Assembly (NCBI RefSeq): GCF_009883635.2
Contig: NZ_CP026115.2
Location: forward strand, 5,828,001 to 5,892,000
Source of the DNA: Pseudomonas putida
GTDB lineage: Bacteria > Pseudomonadota > Gammaproteobacteria > Pseudomonadales > Pseudomonadaceae
DNA length: 64,000 nt
Direction of reading: 5' to 3'
Shown here: positions 35,387-44,312 of the stretch, piece after piece
Numbering within the stretch: the stretch's first letter is position 1
Layout of the letters: each line of letters begins with the position of its first letter
The notes under the pieces: generated by a model
The model's input: only the letters and a program-made list of their open reading frames with translations
Database searches by the model: none
What the model was told of the DNA's origin: nothing
Made by a program: the position numbers and the translations under genes

Positions 35387-36670
35387 TTAAAAATCGAGGT
35401 TGTAGCCCACAATCACCCGGTTCTCGTCCGCCGCATCGGCAAAATTCGAGCGCATGCTCGCATTGCGCCAGCGTAGCGACACGTTCCTGAACGGCCCCGA
35501 CTGCACCACATAGGTGATGTCCGTGGTCCGCTCCCATTCCTCGCCCTCACCGCCCCTTGCCTCAAGCGCCCTGCCCTTGCTCGTGGCGATGCGCTGCGGG
35601 TCGACCTGGTCACCTTTCACGTAGCGCACGTTGAACGTCAACCCAGGGATGCCCAAAGCGGCAAAGTTGTAGTCATAGCGCAGCATCCAGGCACGCTCGT
35701 TGGCCAATGCAAAGGTACTGACCTGCTGCTCGCTGAACAGATAGGTATCGGTGCCGCCCACATAGGCATAGGCGGTATCGCCGCTGACCTTCTGGTAGCC
35801 ACCACTGAAGGTATGACCGTGCAGGCTGTAGCCAAAGTTGGTGCTCAAGGTGCGGTTGTCCACCTCGCCCAGCAACGCCCTGCCCTGTTCCCTGGCGTTG
35901 AACCAGCGCCACTCGGTGAACGCCTCACCCAGCCCTGCGGCGACGCGGTACTTGAAACCCGCGAAATCACGGCGAAACAGGTCTTCCAGCTCACTGGTGT
36001 GCAGGCTCACGGTCAGGTTCTTCAGCGGCTGGTAATCGACCCCGGCGTAATACAACCGGTCACTGCTCACCGTCGCTGAGTAGGCACCCTGTTGCGCCAT
36101 CGCCGTCAGGTCTTCGAAATCGGTGGAATCGCGCAGCTTGGTTGCATCCACCTGCAGCAAGGTGAAGGTGAAGTCATCCAGGTCCTTGCTGACCAGCTGC
36201 GCTCCGTTGAACCACTGAGGGAACAGGCGGCTGTAGTTCGATGCCAGCAGCGGCAACTGCGGGCTCAGCCCGCCGACCTGCAACTCGGTCCGCGACAGCT
36301 TCGCCTTGAACGTGGCAACCGCCTTGCCATAATCGTCCGCTGCGCGCTTGTCACTGCCTCGCGGCAACAGCCCGGTGCCGCTGCGGTCGGGCGAAGAGTC
36401 GAGCTTGATGCCCAGCATGCCCGCCGCATCCAGGCCAAGGCCGACAACCCCGTCGGTATAGCCGGACTGCCACTTGAGCATGAAGCCCTGGGCCCATTCG
36501 CCGCGCCGCGACTGGCTGGCGGTATCGCCATGAAAATCGCGGTCGAAGTAGAAGTTGCGCAGTTCCAGGCTGCCCTTGCCATCGTCGACAAAGCTTGCCT
36601 GGGCCGCCTGGCACGCGCAGCCAAGCGCCGCGAGCATCAGCGATGCCCGCCGGGAGAGGGAAATGTTCAT
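35387..36670 (-). CDS. OprD-family outer-membrane porin
   Basis: This 427-residue, 18-strand substrate-specific porin has a signal peptide at about residues 1-26 (cleaved near AQAS), the conserved start FVDDGKGSLELRNFYFDRDF of OprD proteins and a C-terminal aromatic residue in VIVGYNLDF. OprD-type porins admit amino acids or small carboxylates. The ATG at 36670 has AAGGCG upstream; the open frame beyond it runs into the MFS gene and is not coding. It is the last gene of the CoA-lyase operon, so it likely admits the carboxylate that this operon consumes. Confidence 0.92.
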   Translation of the reverse strand: MNISLSRRASLMLAALGCACQAAQASFVDDGKGSLELRNFYFDRDFHGDTASQSRRGEWAQGFMLKWQSGYTDGVVGLGLDAAGMLGIKLDSSPDRSGTGLLPRGSDKRAADDYGKAVATFKAKLSRTELQVGGLSPQLPLLASNYSRLFPQWFNGAQLVSKDLDDFTFTLLQVDATKLRDSTDFEDLTAMAQQGAYSATVSSDRLYYAGVDYQPLKNLTVSLHTSELEDLFRRDFAGFKYRVAAGLGEAFTEWRWFNAREQGRALLGEVDNRTLSTNFGYSLHGHTFSGGYQKVSGDTAYAYVGGTDTYLFSEQQVSTFALANERAWMLRYDYNFAALGIPGLTFNVRYVKGDQVDPQRIATSKGRALEARGGEGEEWERTTDITYVVQSGPFRNVSLRWRNASMRSNFADAADENRVIVGYNLDF

Positions 36671-36711
36671 GGTTACGCCTTGTTTTTGTTCTTGTTGGAA
36701 AGCGTTACAGC

Positions 36712-38028
36712 TCAGGCTTTGGGATTTCTGACGTAGCGCATCACCACCAGGCAGGCGATCAGGATCAGCGGGGCAATCGACAGCATGCCCATGTAGCTGC
36801 TGCCAGTAAGGTCGTTGATCTTGCCGACCATCACCGGTGCGACGATGCCGCTTAGCTGGCCGACCGAGTTGATTGCCGCCGTGCCGGTGGCGATGGCCAG
36901 GCCCGAGAAGGTCGATTGCGGGATGGTCCAGAAGATCGGGATGGCGATGAAGGTGCCCGCCGTGGCCAGCACCAGCGCTGCCATCATCGCCCAGGACGAG
37001 TCCGCGTACAGGCAGGCCAGCAGGTAACCCAGCGCCGACGCCAGCAGGCAATACACCAGATAACGCTTGCGCTCGCCGGTGCGGTCGGAGCGCCGGGTCA
37101 GCAGCACCATGCCGATGCAGGCCACCGCATAGGGCAGTGCCGACAACACGCCGACCCAGAGCATGTCCTGCACGCCGGACGACTTGATCAGGTGCGGCAT
37201 CCAGAAGTTCAGGCCGTAGGAAGCGGTTTTCACCACGTAGTAGATGAACGCCATGATCGCCACTTCACGGGTCAGCAGCACCCGCCAGATCGACCCCAGC
37301 ACCGGCTTCTGCACGCGCAGGTCCCGGGCCAGGTTCTCCGCCAGCAGGTCTTTTTCCTGGCGGCTCAGCCAGCGGGCCGACTCGATATCGCGGTCCAGCT
37401 TCCACAGCACCAGCACGCCCAGCAGCACGCACGGCAACCCCGACATCAGGAACAGCCAGTGCCACCCTGCCAGGCCCAGCACGCCGTCCATTGTCCCCAG
37501 CAGGAAGCCCGCTGCCGGCCCGCCCACCGCGCCGGCCAGGGGCACGGCGAGGAACCACAGGCCATTCATCTTAGCCAGGTGCTTGCGGGGGAACCAACAG
37601 GCCAGGTAGAACAGGATCGCCGGGCCGAAACCGGCCTCCATCACCCCGATCAGGAAGCGCAGGAAATACAGCGTGTACTGGGTGTAGGCAAACACCAGTG
37701 CCGCCGTGGCCAGCCCCCAGGACACCATGATCCGGCAGATCCAGGCCGGCGCCCCGTAGCGCTTGAGGCCCAGGCTGCTCGGCACTTCGAACAGCACGTA
37801 ACCGATGAAGAACATGCTCGCGGCCAGGCCATAGGCCGCGTCGCTCAGGCCCAACTCAGCCTGCATCTGGGTCTTGGCAAAGCTGATGTTGATGCGGTCG
37901 AAGTAGGAAAACAGGAAGCAGATGATGGCCAGCGGCATGATGCGCCAGGCCACGCGACGGTACAGCAGCAGTTCATCGATGTGGCTGTCGGCGCGCTCGC
38001 GCGCCACTTCGCCGGTCAAGGCAACCAT
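36712..38028 (-). CDS. MFS transporter, anion:cation symporter (ACS) family
   Basis: This 438-residue, 12-helix importer has helix-1 residues FSYFDRINISFAKTQMQ and the RFLIGVMEAGFGPAILFYL segment typical of ACS-family transporters for organic anions such as phthalate, tartrate or hexuronates. It sits 41 bp upstream of the OprD gene and 67 bp downstream of the gamma-carbonic-anhydrase-like gene in one leftward operon, so it probably takes up the operon's acid substrate. Confidence 0.9.
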   Translation of the reverse strand: MVALTGEVARERADSHIDELLLYRRVAWRIMPLAIICFLFSYFDRINISFAKTQMQAELGLSDAAYGLAASMFFIGYVLFEVPSSLGLKRYGAPAWICRIMVSWGLATAALVFAYTQYTLYFLRFLIGVMEAGFGPAILFYLACWFPRKHLAKMNGLWFLAVPLAGAVGGPAAGFLLGTMDGVLGLAGWHWLFLMSGLPCVLLGVLVLWKLDRDIESARWLSRQEKDLLAENLARDLRVQKPVLGSIWRVLLTREVAIMAFIYYVVKTASYGLNFWMPHLIKSSGVQDMLWVGVLSALPYAVACIGMVLLTRRSDRTGERKRYLVYCLLASALGYLLACLYADSSWAMMAALVLATAGTFIAIPIFWTIPQSTFSGLAIATGTAAINSVGQLSGIVAPVMVGKINDLTGSSYMGMLSIAPLILIACLVVMRYVRNPKA

Positions 38029-38095
38029 GGTGGATCTCCATTCTTGTAGTTATTGGAGAGCGACGGCGCCCGTTGTGGGCACCGTGTGCAACGGG

Positions 38096-38620
38096 TCAGC
38101 CAATGCGCACGAGCTTGTCCTTGAAGGCCCGGCCCTTGCGCACATACTCGGCGGCATTGGCGTGCATGCCGGCGATGGCTTCGGGGCTCAGTTCTCGCAC
38201 CACCTTGGCCGGCGCGCCGAGGATCAGCGAGTTGTCGGGGAACACCTTGCCCTCGGTGACGATGGCGCCGGCACCGACCAGGCAGTTGCGGCCGATCACC
38301 GCGCCATTGAGCACCACGGCCTGGATCCCGACCAGCGCGCCATCGCCGATGCTGCAGCCGTGCAGCATGGCCTGGTGGCCGATGGTGACGTTGCGGCCCA
38401 CGGTCAGGGCAAAGCCTGGGTCGGCATGCAGCACCGCCCCTTCCTGCACATTGCTGTGCTGGCCGATGCGGATCGGCTCGTTGTCACCGCGCAGCACCGC
38501 CTGCGGCCACACGCTTGCGCCTTGCTCCAGGGTGACGTCGCCAATCACCGTGGCGTCCTCGGCAACGAAGGTTTCCGGGTGAAGGGTCGGAGTCAGCGTG
38601 TCGTATCGATAGATCGCCAT
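38096..38620 (-). CDS. Gamma-carbonic-anhydrase-like left-handed beta-helix protein (PaaY/CaiE type)
   Basis: The 174-residue hexapeptide-repeat protein trimerises in this family. Candidate zinc histidines are in GAVLHADPG and VTIGHQAMLHGC. Relatives include PaaY, a thioesterase for dead-end CoA esters, and CaiE of carnitine metabolism. Next to a CoA-transferase and a CoA-ester lyase, a role in removing trapped CoA esters is more likely than CO2 hydration (inference). It starts directly at the CoA-transferase stop (38620/38621). Confidence 0.88.
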   Translation of the reverse strand: MAIYRYDTLTPTLHPETFVAEDATVIGDVTLEQGASVWPQAVLRGDNEPIRIGQHSNVQEGAVLHADPGFALTVGRNVTIGHQAMLHGCSIGDGALVGIQAVVLNGAVIGRNCLVGAGAIVTEGKVFPDNSLILGAPAKVVRELSPEAIAGMHANAAEYVRKGRAFKDKLVRIG

Positions 38621-39823
38621 TCAGTGCGCTCCCTGGGCCTGGTCGTCGGTTTTCAGCACACCCGCCGCGCACAGCTCGGCAATGTGTTCGTCGCTGTAGC
38701 CCAGCTCGCGCATGACCTTGTGCGTGTGTTCGCCAATCCGTGGGATCGGCAGGCGCGGCTGCAGGCGCTGGCCGTCCAGCGACAGCGGCAGCAAGGGCAT
38801 CGGCGTACTGCTGCCGTCTTCCAGTTGCAGGTCCGCCATGCCGCCACTCTGGGTCAGGTGTGGGTCGTCGAACAGCTCTTCCGGGCGGCGAATCGGCGCG
38901 AAAGGAATGCCGTTGGCCTCCAGTTCCACCGCCAATTGCCGGGCATCGAGGTTGGCGAACACTTCGGCCAGGTGCGCCAGCAGCCGCGGCCGCTGCACTA
39001 CCCGGTCATTGTTGGTCGCCAACGTCGGGTCATCGAGCAAGGCCGTCTGGCCCAACAGCTGGCACAGGGCCTGCCACTGGCCTTCACCCGTGGCAGCGAC
39101 GAACATCTGCTCGCCGCCGGCGAAGGTGAACACGTCATAGATGGCCCAGGCGCTGATGCGGTTGGGCATCGGCGCCGCTGCCTGGCCGGTCACCACGTAC
39201 TGCTGCATGTGCTGGGCCGCGAGCAGCACGCAGTTCTCGTACAACGCGCTCTGCACTTCGCGGCCGACACCCGTGGTGTGGCGCTCGTTGAGCGCGGCCA
39301 GCACGCCAATGGCGCCGAACATGCCGCCCATGATGTCGTTCACCGAACTGCCAGCGCGCAGGGGGCGGCCCACCGGCCCGGTCATGTAGGCCAGGCCGGC
39401 CATCATCTGCACCACTTCGTCCAGCGCCAGGCGGTTGTCGTATGGGCCGCTGAGGAAGCCTTTGTGGGAGGCATAGATCAGCCTGGGGTTGCGCTGGCGC
39501 AGCGTGGCGTAGTCGAAGCCCAGCGTGTGCATGCGCCCAGGCTTGAAGTTCTCGATGAACACGTCAGCACTGTCGATCAGCGCCAGCACTGCCTCACGGC
39601 CCTGGGGCGTGTCGAGGTCGACGGCGATGCACTGCTTGTTGCGGTTGAAGGTGCGGAAGAACCCCGCCCCTGCCCCGAGCAACCGGCGTGTGCCGTCACC
39701 GCGGGTGGGCTCGATCTTGATCACTTCGGCACCCAGGTCGCCCAGGATCATGCCGCAGGTGGGGCCCATGACCATGTGCGAAATCTCGACGACACGAATG
39801 CCGTCCAAAGGGAGTCTGGACAT
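38621..39823 (-). CDS. Class III CoA-transferase (CaiB/BaiF family)
   Basis: This 400-residue enzyme moves CoA between carboxylic acids through an Asp-linked mixed anhydride; the likely catalytic Asp is in AGSSVNDIMGGMFG. The family start LPLDGIRVVEISHMVMGP and VFIENFKPGRM are clear. The start codon overlaps the lyase stop by one base (TAATG). It probably activates the substrate that the HMG-CoA-lyase-like enzyme then cleaves, with succinyl-CoA or acetyl-CoA as donor (inference). Confidence 0.92.
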   Translation of the reverse strand: MSRLPLDGIRVVEISHMVMGPTCGMILGDLGAEVIKIEPTRGDGTRRLLGAGAGFFRTFNRNKQCIAVDLDTPQGREAVLALIDSADVFIENFKPGRMHTLGFDYATLRQRNPRLIYASHKGFLSGPYDNRLALDEVVQMMAGLAYMTGPVGRPLRAGSSVNDIMGGMFGAIGVLAALNERHTTGVGREVQSALYENCVLLAAQHMQQYVVTGQAAAPMPNRISAWAIYDVFTFAGGEQMFVAATGEGQWQALCQLLGQTALLDDPTLATNNDRVVQRPRLLAHLAEVFANLDARQLAVELEANGIPFAPIRRPEELFDDPHLTQSGGMADLQLEDGSSTPMPLLPLSLDGQRLQPRLPIPRIGEHTHKVMRELGYSDEHIAELCAAGVLKTDDQAQGAH

Positions 39824-40743
39824 TACGCGTTTCCTGGGTAGTTGAGTGGCAGGCCGGCGCGGGCGATGGCGCCGTAAAGTGGCTCATCCGGCAGCGCTTC
39901 GCGCAGCAGCTGGCGCGAGGCGATCAGCGCTGGCAGGTCGATGCCGGTGTCGAAGCCCATGCTCTGCAGCATGAACACCAGGTCCTCGGTCACGGTGTTG
40001 CCCGACGCACCCGGTGCGAACGGGCAACCGCCAAGGCCGGCGATCGAGGCGTCCAGCTCGCGGATGCCCTGCTGCACCGCCACCAGGCTGTTGGCCAGGG
40101 CCAGGCCACGGGTGTCGTGGAAGTGCGCGGCACGCAGGCGCTCGCCGGCAATCGCGCGCACGGCCTGGATCACCGTCGCCACCTGGCCGGGGTTGGCGTA
40201 ACCCGTGGTGTCGCCCAGCGAGACCAGGTCGCAGCCCGCCTCGATCACCTGTCGGGTCAACTCGCACAGGTCGCCCAGTGGCACCTCACCCTGGCGGGTA
40301 CAGCCAAAGGCCACCGACATGCCGGCGATCATTTGCACCTCATGCCTCCCCAGCTCGCTGCGCAGCTGGCACATGCGCCCCAGCTCCTCGACCATCTGCT
40401 GTGGCGTGCGGCGCACGTTGGCCAGGCTGTGGGCCGTGCTGACCGATACCGGCGCGACAATCCGTTGGGCGCCGGACTCCAGTGCATCCTGCGCACCGCG
40501 CAGATTGGGTGCCAGCACCGTCACCAGCAGGTCGGGATACGTCAGGGCATGGGCCACCACCTGTTTGGCATCGGCCATCTGCGGCAGCAGCCGGGCCGGC
40601 ACGAACGAGGCGACTTCCATATGGCGCACGCCGGCTGCATAGGCGCTGTCGATCCAGCGCAGCTTGGCGGCGGTCGGCATTACCGTGTGCAGGCTTTGCA
40701 GCCCATCGCGCATGCCGACTTCATTGATGGTTATTGTTGTCAT
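39823..40743 (-). CDS. Hydroxymethylglutaryl-CoA lyase-family protein
   Basis: This 306-residue TIM-barrel lyase has NEVGMRDGLQ (catalytic Arg/Asp), SLGDTTGYANP, HFHDTRGLALAN (metal His) and the HMG-CoA lyase signature GLGGCPFAPGASGN with the catalytic Cys. These enzymes split 3-hydroxy-3-methylglutaryl-CoA or close analogues such as citramalyl-CoA by retro-Claisen cleavage. This is not the leucine-degradation context: no methylcrotonyl-CoA carboxylase is present. The ATG at 40743 is preferred over the adjacent GTG at 40746. It is the first gene of the leftward operon ending in the OprD porin. Confidence 0.9.
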   Translation of the reverse strand: MTTITINEVGMRDGLQSLHTVMPTAAKLRWIDSAYAAGVRHMEVASFVPARLLPQMADAKQVVAHALTYPDLLVTVLAPNLRGAQDALESGAQRIVAPVSVSTAHSLANVRRTPQQMVEELGRMCQLRSELGRHEVQMIAGMSVAFGCTRQGEVPLGDLCELTRQVIEAGCDLVSLGDTTGYANPGQVATVIQAVRAIAGERLRAAHFHDTRGLALANSLVAVQQGIRELDASIAGLGGCPFAPGASGNTVTEDLVFMLQSMGFDTGIDLPALIASRQLLREALPDEPLYGAIARAGLPLNYPGNA

Positions 40744-40817
40744 CACGGTCTCTCTGTCTGAAGCGTGGGGCCAGACTAAGAGCAGCGCGACAGGCAGAAA
40801 AGACGTGTTTCACGGGC

Positions 40818-40844
40818 TGATCCATCGTCAGCCGCGATGGATCA
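40818..40844. promoter_or_regulatory. Perfect 10-bp inverted repeat between LysR gene and lyase operon
   Basis: TGATCCATCG (40818-40827) is inverted at 40835-40844 around a 7-nt centre. Its right end is the LysR stop codon. It may terminate the LysR transcript, but no T-run follows, or serve as an operator about 75-100 bp upstream of the lyase start. Confidence 0.45.
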
Positions 40845-41753
40845 ATCCCGGGTTTGCCAGGCCGGCGCGCGCAACAGCAAATGGTCGAGCAGGCGGCGCG
40901 CAGACAGGCTCAAGGCATGGCGGTCGCGCATGCAGATGACGAACTCGCCCAGTGCCCAGTCATCGGTCAGCGGGATCACCCGCAGGTCGAACAGCTGCGC
41001 ATAGCGCGCCACCGCCTCCTGCGGGAAAACCGCCAGGCCCAGGCCGAACTGCACCAGGCGATAGGCGGCGTCGAACGACGACACGTAGGAGCGAAAACGC
41101 AGCTCCTTGCCTGCCGCCTCGGCGCTGTTGCGCATGAAGGTATTGAGCGTGGCGAAGGCCGACAGGCCCAGGTGCTCGTAATCCAGCGTCTCCTCGAAGG
41201 CGATGCTGCCACGCCCGGCCAACGGGTGATCGGCGCCGACCACCACGGCCAGGTGATCCTGCCGGTACGGCACGAACTCCAGGTCGCCAACGGCCATGGA
41301 TTGGCGGCAGATACCCAGGTCGGCACTGCCCTCCGCCACCCCGCGTACCACGTCCGGGCTGAAACGCTCCTCGATATCGGCCTGGATCAGCGGGTTGTCG
41401 AGCATGAACGCCGACAGCTCTTCAGGCAGGAACTCCATGATCGACGACACGTTGGCCAGCACTCGCACATGCCCGCGCGCGCCTTCGGCGTACTCGCTCA
41501 ATTCACTGTCCAGGCGCTCCATGGCCCGGGTCAGGCCGCGTGCATGGCGCAGCAGCGCAAGGCCCGCCGGGGTCGGCTCGACGCCGCGCTTGCTGCGCTT
41601 GAGCAGCGCCGTGCCAAAGCGCGCTTCGATATCCGAAATCCGCTTGCTGACCGCCGACGGCGCCATGAACGCCCGCTCGCTGGCACGGGCAATGGTGCCG
41701 GCTTCGCAGACCACGATGAACAGGTGCAACGACAGGTGATCGAGGGGGTGCAT
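40842..41753 (-). CDS. LysR-family regulator, probable activator of the lyase/CoA-transferase operon
   Basis: The 303-residue regulator has an N-terminal HTH (LHLFIVVCEAGTIARASE, SAVSKRISDIEARFG) and a C-terminal effector domain. The start MHPLDHL at 41753 matches the usual N-terminus; a start 30 bp further upstream is possible. It lies 98 bp upstream of the lyase operon in the same direction and is back to back with another LysR gene. Effector unknown, probably the organic acid or a CoA intermediate. Confidence 0.88.
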   Translation of the reverse strand: MHPLDHLSLHLFIVVCEAGTIARASERAFMAPSAVSKRISDIEARFGTALLKRSKRGVEPTPAGLALLRHARGLTRAMERLDSELSEYAEGARGHVRVLANVSSIMEFLPEELSAFMLDNPLIQADIEERFSPDVVRGVAEGSADLGICRQSMAVGDLEFVPYRQDHLAVVVGADHPLAGRGSIAFEETLDYEHLGLSAFATLNTFMRNSAEAAGKELRFRSYVSSFDAAYRLVQFGLGLAVFPQEAVARYAQLFDLRVIPLTDDWALGEFVICMRDRHALSLSARRLLDHLLLRAPAWQTRD

Positions 41754-41843
41754 GGCGGTACCCGGCCAGGAAATGGCAGCCATCCTAGCACCTGCCAGGC
41801 CGCATAAGGCCGTATCATGGCCCCTCTATTTCAGAGGCCCGCC

Positions 41844-42695
41844 ATGTTCGATTGGGAAGATCTGCGCCATTTCTCCGCCTTCATCAGCACCGGCTCACTG
41901 TCGGCTGCGGCCAGGCAGCTGGGTGTCGATCACGCCACCGTGGCTCGGCGCATCGCCGCGCTGGAGGCCGCCTTGAACCTCAAGCTGGTCGACCGCCGCC
42001 CCAGGGCCTACGCGCTGACCGAGGAAGGCCGCCGGGTTGGCGATTACGCCGAACAGATGACCCAGTCGTCGTTCGCCCTGGAGCACTTTGCCAATGCCGG
42101 CCAGCAGCAGGTGGAAGGCGAAGTGGTGCTGGCCGCCCCGCCCGCGCTGCTCGGCAGCATCATCGCCCGGCGCCTGGGTGCGCTGCTGCAGCGCTACCCG
42201 CAACTGCAACTGAAGCTGGTCGGCAGCAAGTCGCGGGCCTCGCTGGCCCGCCGCGAGGCCGATATCAGTATCACCCTGGCCAGGCCCACGGAGCCGACAC
42301 TGGTCGCCAGCCTGCTGGGTTATCTGGATTACCGTTTGTACGCCGCGCCCGCCTACCTGCGCAGCACTGGCACACGGCGCTACATCGGCTACGACGAATC
42401 CCAGGCCAAATCGCCTCAACAGCAGTGGCTGCTCAGCCAGACCAGCAACCAACCCTTCGTGTTGCAGAGCAACGACCTGCGCATCCAGGCCCAGGCGGCG
42501 GCCGGCGGGGTCGGTATCGCCTGCCTGCCGGCATTCATGGCGCAGGAGCATGGCCTTGAGGTTGCCGGCAAGGACGAGCAGACCATGAGCATCGAAATCT
42601 GGTTGGCCGTGCATGAGGATGTGCGCAACACGCCGCGCATCAAAGCCGTCACCGACTTCCTGCAGCAACAGGTGAAGCCGTTGCTGCGGTTGTGA
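41844..42695 (+). CDS. LysR-family regulator
   Basis: The 283-residue regulator has HTH residues MFDWEDLRHFSAFISTGSLS and HATVARRIAALEAAL. The WEDLRxF start and the T-V-A-R-R pattern are typical of a LysR branch near small oxidoreductase genes. AGAGG lies 6 nt before the ATG at 41844. It is divergent from the other LysR gene (90 bp) and 99 bp upstream of the aldo/keto reductase on the same strand, its likely target. Confidence 0.9.
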   Translation: MFDWEDLRHFSAFISTGSLSAAARQLGVDHATVARRIAALEAALNLKLVDRRPRAYALTEEGRRVGDYAEQMTQSSFALEHFANAGQQQVEGEVVLAAPPALLGSIIARRLGALLQRYPQLQLKLVGSKSRASLARREADISITLARPTEPTLVASLLGYLDYRLYAAPAYLRSTGTRRYIGYDESQAKSPQQQWLLSQTSNQPFVLQSNDLRIQAQAAAGGVGIACLPAFMAQEHGLEVAGKDEQTMSIEIWLAVHEDVRNTPRIKAVTDFLQQQVKPLLRL

Positions 42696-42794
42696 ATTTA
42701 TGCGGATTGCGCCTGCACGGATTCGGGATTTTCGCATCCAGCCATCAACGCTAAGCTTCCCTGCGTCGCACAACCGATCACTGAGGAGCAGCGG

Positions 42795-43790
42795 ATGCAA
42801 TACGTCAAACTGGGCAACACCGGCCTGGACATTTCGAAACTGTGCCTGGGCTGCATGACCTTCGGCGAGCCGGACGCCGGCACTCACCCATGGACCCTCG
42901 GCGAAGCCGACAGCCGCCCGATCATCCGCCACGCCGTCGAGCAAGGCATCAACTTCTTCGACACCGCCAACAGCTACTCGGCCGGCACATCGGAAATCAT
43001 CCTCGGCAAGTTGCTCAAGGAATTCACCCGTCGCGACGAGACAGTGATCGCCACCAAGGTGTTCTTCCCCGCCAACATGTGGGAAGGCAGTACCCGCCCC
43101 AACGAACAGGGCCTGTCACGCAAGGCGATCATGGCCAACATCGACGCCAGCCTGACCCGCCTGGGCACCGATTACGTCGACCTGTACCAGATTCACCGTT
43201 GGGACTACCACACGCCCATCGAAGAGACCATGGAAGCCCTGCACGATGTGGTCAAGGCCGGCAAGGCGCGTTACATCGGCGCTTCTTCGATGTACGCCTG
43301 GCAGTTCGCCAAGGCCCAGCAGGTCGCAACCAGCAATGGCTGGAGCCGCTTCGTGTCGATGCAGAACTACCTCAACCTGATCTACCGCGAGGAGGAGCGA
43401 GAGATGATCCCGCTGTGCCTCGACCAAGGCGTCGGCCTGATGCCATGGAGCCCGATGGCCCGCGGCCGGCTGACCCGGCCCCATGGGCAGCAGACCGAGC
43501 GTACCCGGACGGACATTTCCGGGCAGTCGTTCTATGAGAAGACCGAGGTGGAAGATGGTCGGGTGATCGATGTGGTCGAGCAGATTGCCAGCGAGCGGGG
43601 TGTGCCGATGGCGCAGGTGGCACTGGCCTGGGTGCTGGGCAAGCGCGGGGTGTCGGCGCCGATTGTCGGGGCCTCGAAAGTGCCGCAGCTGGACGATGCG
43701 ATTGCGGCGTTGGCGTTCCAGCTGAGTGAAGAGGAAATTACCCGGCTGGAAGCGCCCTACGTGCCGCATGCAGTGACAGGCTTCAAGTAA
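42795..43790 (+). CDS. Aldo/keto reductase
   Basis: The 331-residue NADPH-dependent (beta/alpha)8 oxidoreductase has the catalytic tetrad in FFDTANSYSAG (Asp, Tyr), ATKVFF (Lys) and QIHRWDY (His), and the cofactor end GASKVPQLDDAI. It resembles the YajO/Tas-type reductases that act on various aldehydes and ketones. GAGGAGC precedes the start. Probable single-gene unit controlled by the LysR protein upstream; physiological substrate unknown. Confidence 0.92.
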   Translation: MQYVKLGNTGLDISKLCLGCMTFGEPDAGTHPWTLGEADSRPIIRHAVEQGINFFDTANSYSAGTSEIILGKLLKEFTRRDETVIATKVFFPANMWEGSTRPNEQGLSRKAIMANIDASLTRLGTDYVDLYQIHRWDYHTPIEETMEALHDVVKAGKARYIGASSMYAWQFAKAQQVATSNGWSRFVSMQNYLNLIYREEEREMIPLCLDQGVGLMPWSPMARGRLTRPHGQQTERTRTDISGQSFYEKTEVEDGRVIDVVEQIASERGVPMAQVALAWVLGKRGVSAPIVGASKVPQLDDAIAALAFQLSEEEITRLEAPYVPHAVTGFK

Positions 43791-43797
43791 GCCTGTA

Positions 43798-43891
43798 CCG
43801 GCCTCTTCGCGGGACAAGCCCGCTACAGGATCACCACAAGCCTGAGCGTTGTGCGGTACCTGTAGGAGCGGGCTTGTCCCGCGAAGAGGCC
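43798..43891. repeat. REP pair (P. putida type)
   Basis: CCGGCCTCTTCGCGGGACAA... (43798-43829) is repeated inverted at 43859-43891. It lies between the aldo/keto reductase and the convergent MFS remnant and likely ends the reductase transcript. Confidence 0.85.
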
Positions 43892-43900
43892 TGCGCAGGT

Positions 43901-44250
43901 TTACACCGTGCGGAGCACATCTGTACTCCTTCTGGCATTGGCGTGCCAACCTTGCAGCAACACCGCCAGTGCCGCCAACCCCGCCGGTACCAGCAGCGAG
44001 GCGAATACCTGGGCAAAACTCCAGCCCAGCGCCAGCATCTGTGCACCGGCAAAGGCGCTGAGGATGGCACCGAAACGGCCGATGCCACTCATCCACCTGG
44101 CCCCGGTGGCGCGCGCCTCTGTCGGGTAGAACGCCGCCGCCAGCGCATTTATGCCCACGCTCGCGCCGTTCAGGCCAAAGCCCACGGCCCAGGCGATGGC
44201 GCACAGCGCCCGAGTGCGTTTCGCGGTGACATGCCAGGTTGATGTACTGC
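43901..44250 (-). pseudogene. C-terminal remnant of an MFS transporter (aromatic acid:H+ symporter type)
   Basis: The frame encodes only about the last 110 residues of a normally about 440-residue transporter. LCAIAWAVGFGLNGASVGIN, AAFYPTEARATGARWMSGIG and GRFGAILSAFAGAQML match helices 10-11 of AAHS-family (PcaK-like) permeases. No start codon with a ribosome binding site exists. Upstream, the frame runs into a REP hairpin (44258-44289), after which comes the 3' end of an unrelated gene; the first three quarters of the gene are gone. Deletion at a REP sequence is a plausible cause (inference). Confidence 0.8.
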
Positions 44251-44257
44251 CTGTGGC

Positions 44258-44289
44258 GGCCTCTTCGCGGCGTTAGCCGCGAAGAGGCC
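44258..44289. repeat. REP hairpin at the truncation point of the MFS remnant
   Basis: GGCCTCTTCGCGGC (44258-44271) pairs perfectly with 44276-44289 around GTTA. It also lies just downstream of the AttH-like gene stop and can terminate that operon. Confidence 0.8.
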
Positions 44290-44312
44290 CTTGGCACCTG
44301 TGCATGACTGAG

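Noticed and set aside
36916..39841. Long plus-strand frames (377 and 639 codons) over the MFS and CoA-transferase genes
   Set aside because: Antisense to conserved enzymes with intact catalytic motifs; low-complexity His/Gln/Arg content.
35387..40743. Leucine-degradation (liu/mcc) operon
   Set aside because: An HMG-CoA lyase is present, but isovaleryl-CoA dehydrogenase, methylcrotonyl-CoA carboxylase and glutaconyl-type hydratase genes are absent, while transport genes and a CoA-transferase are present.
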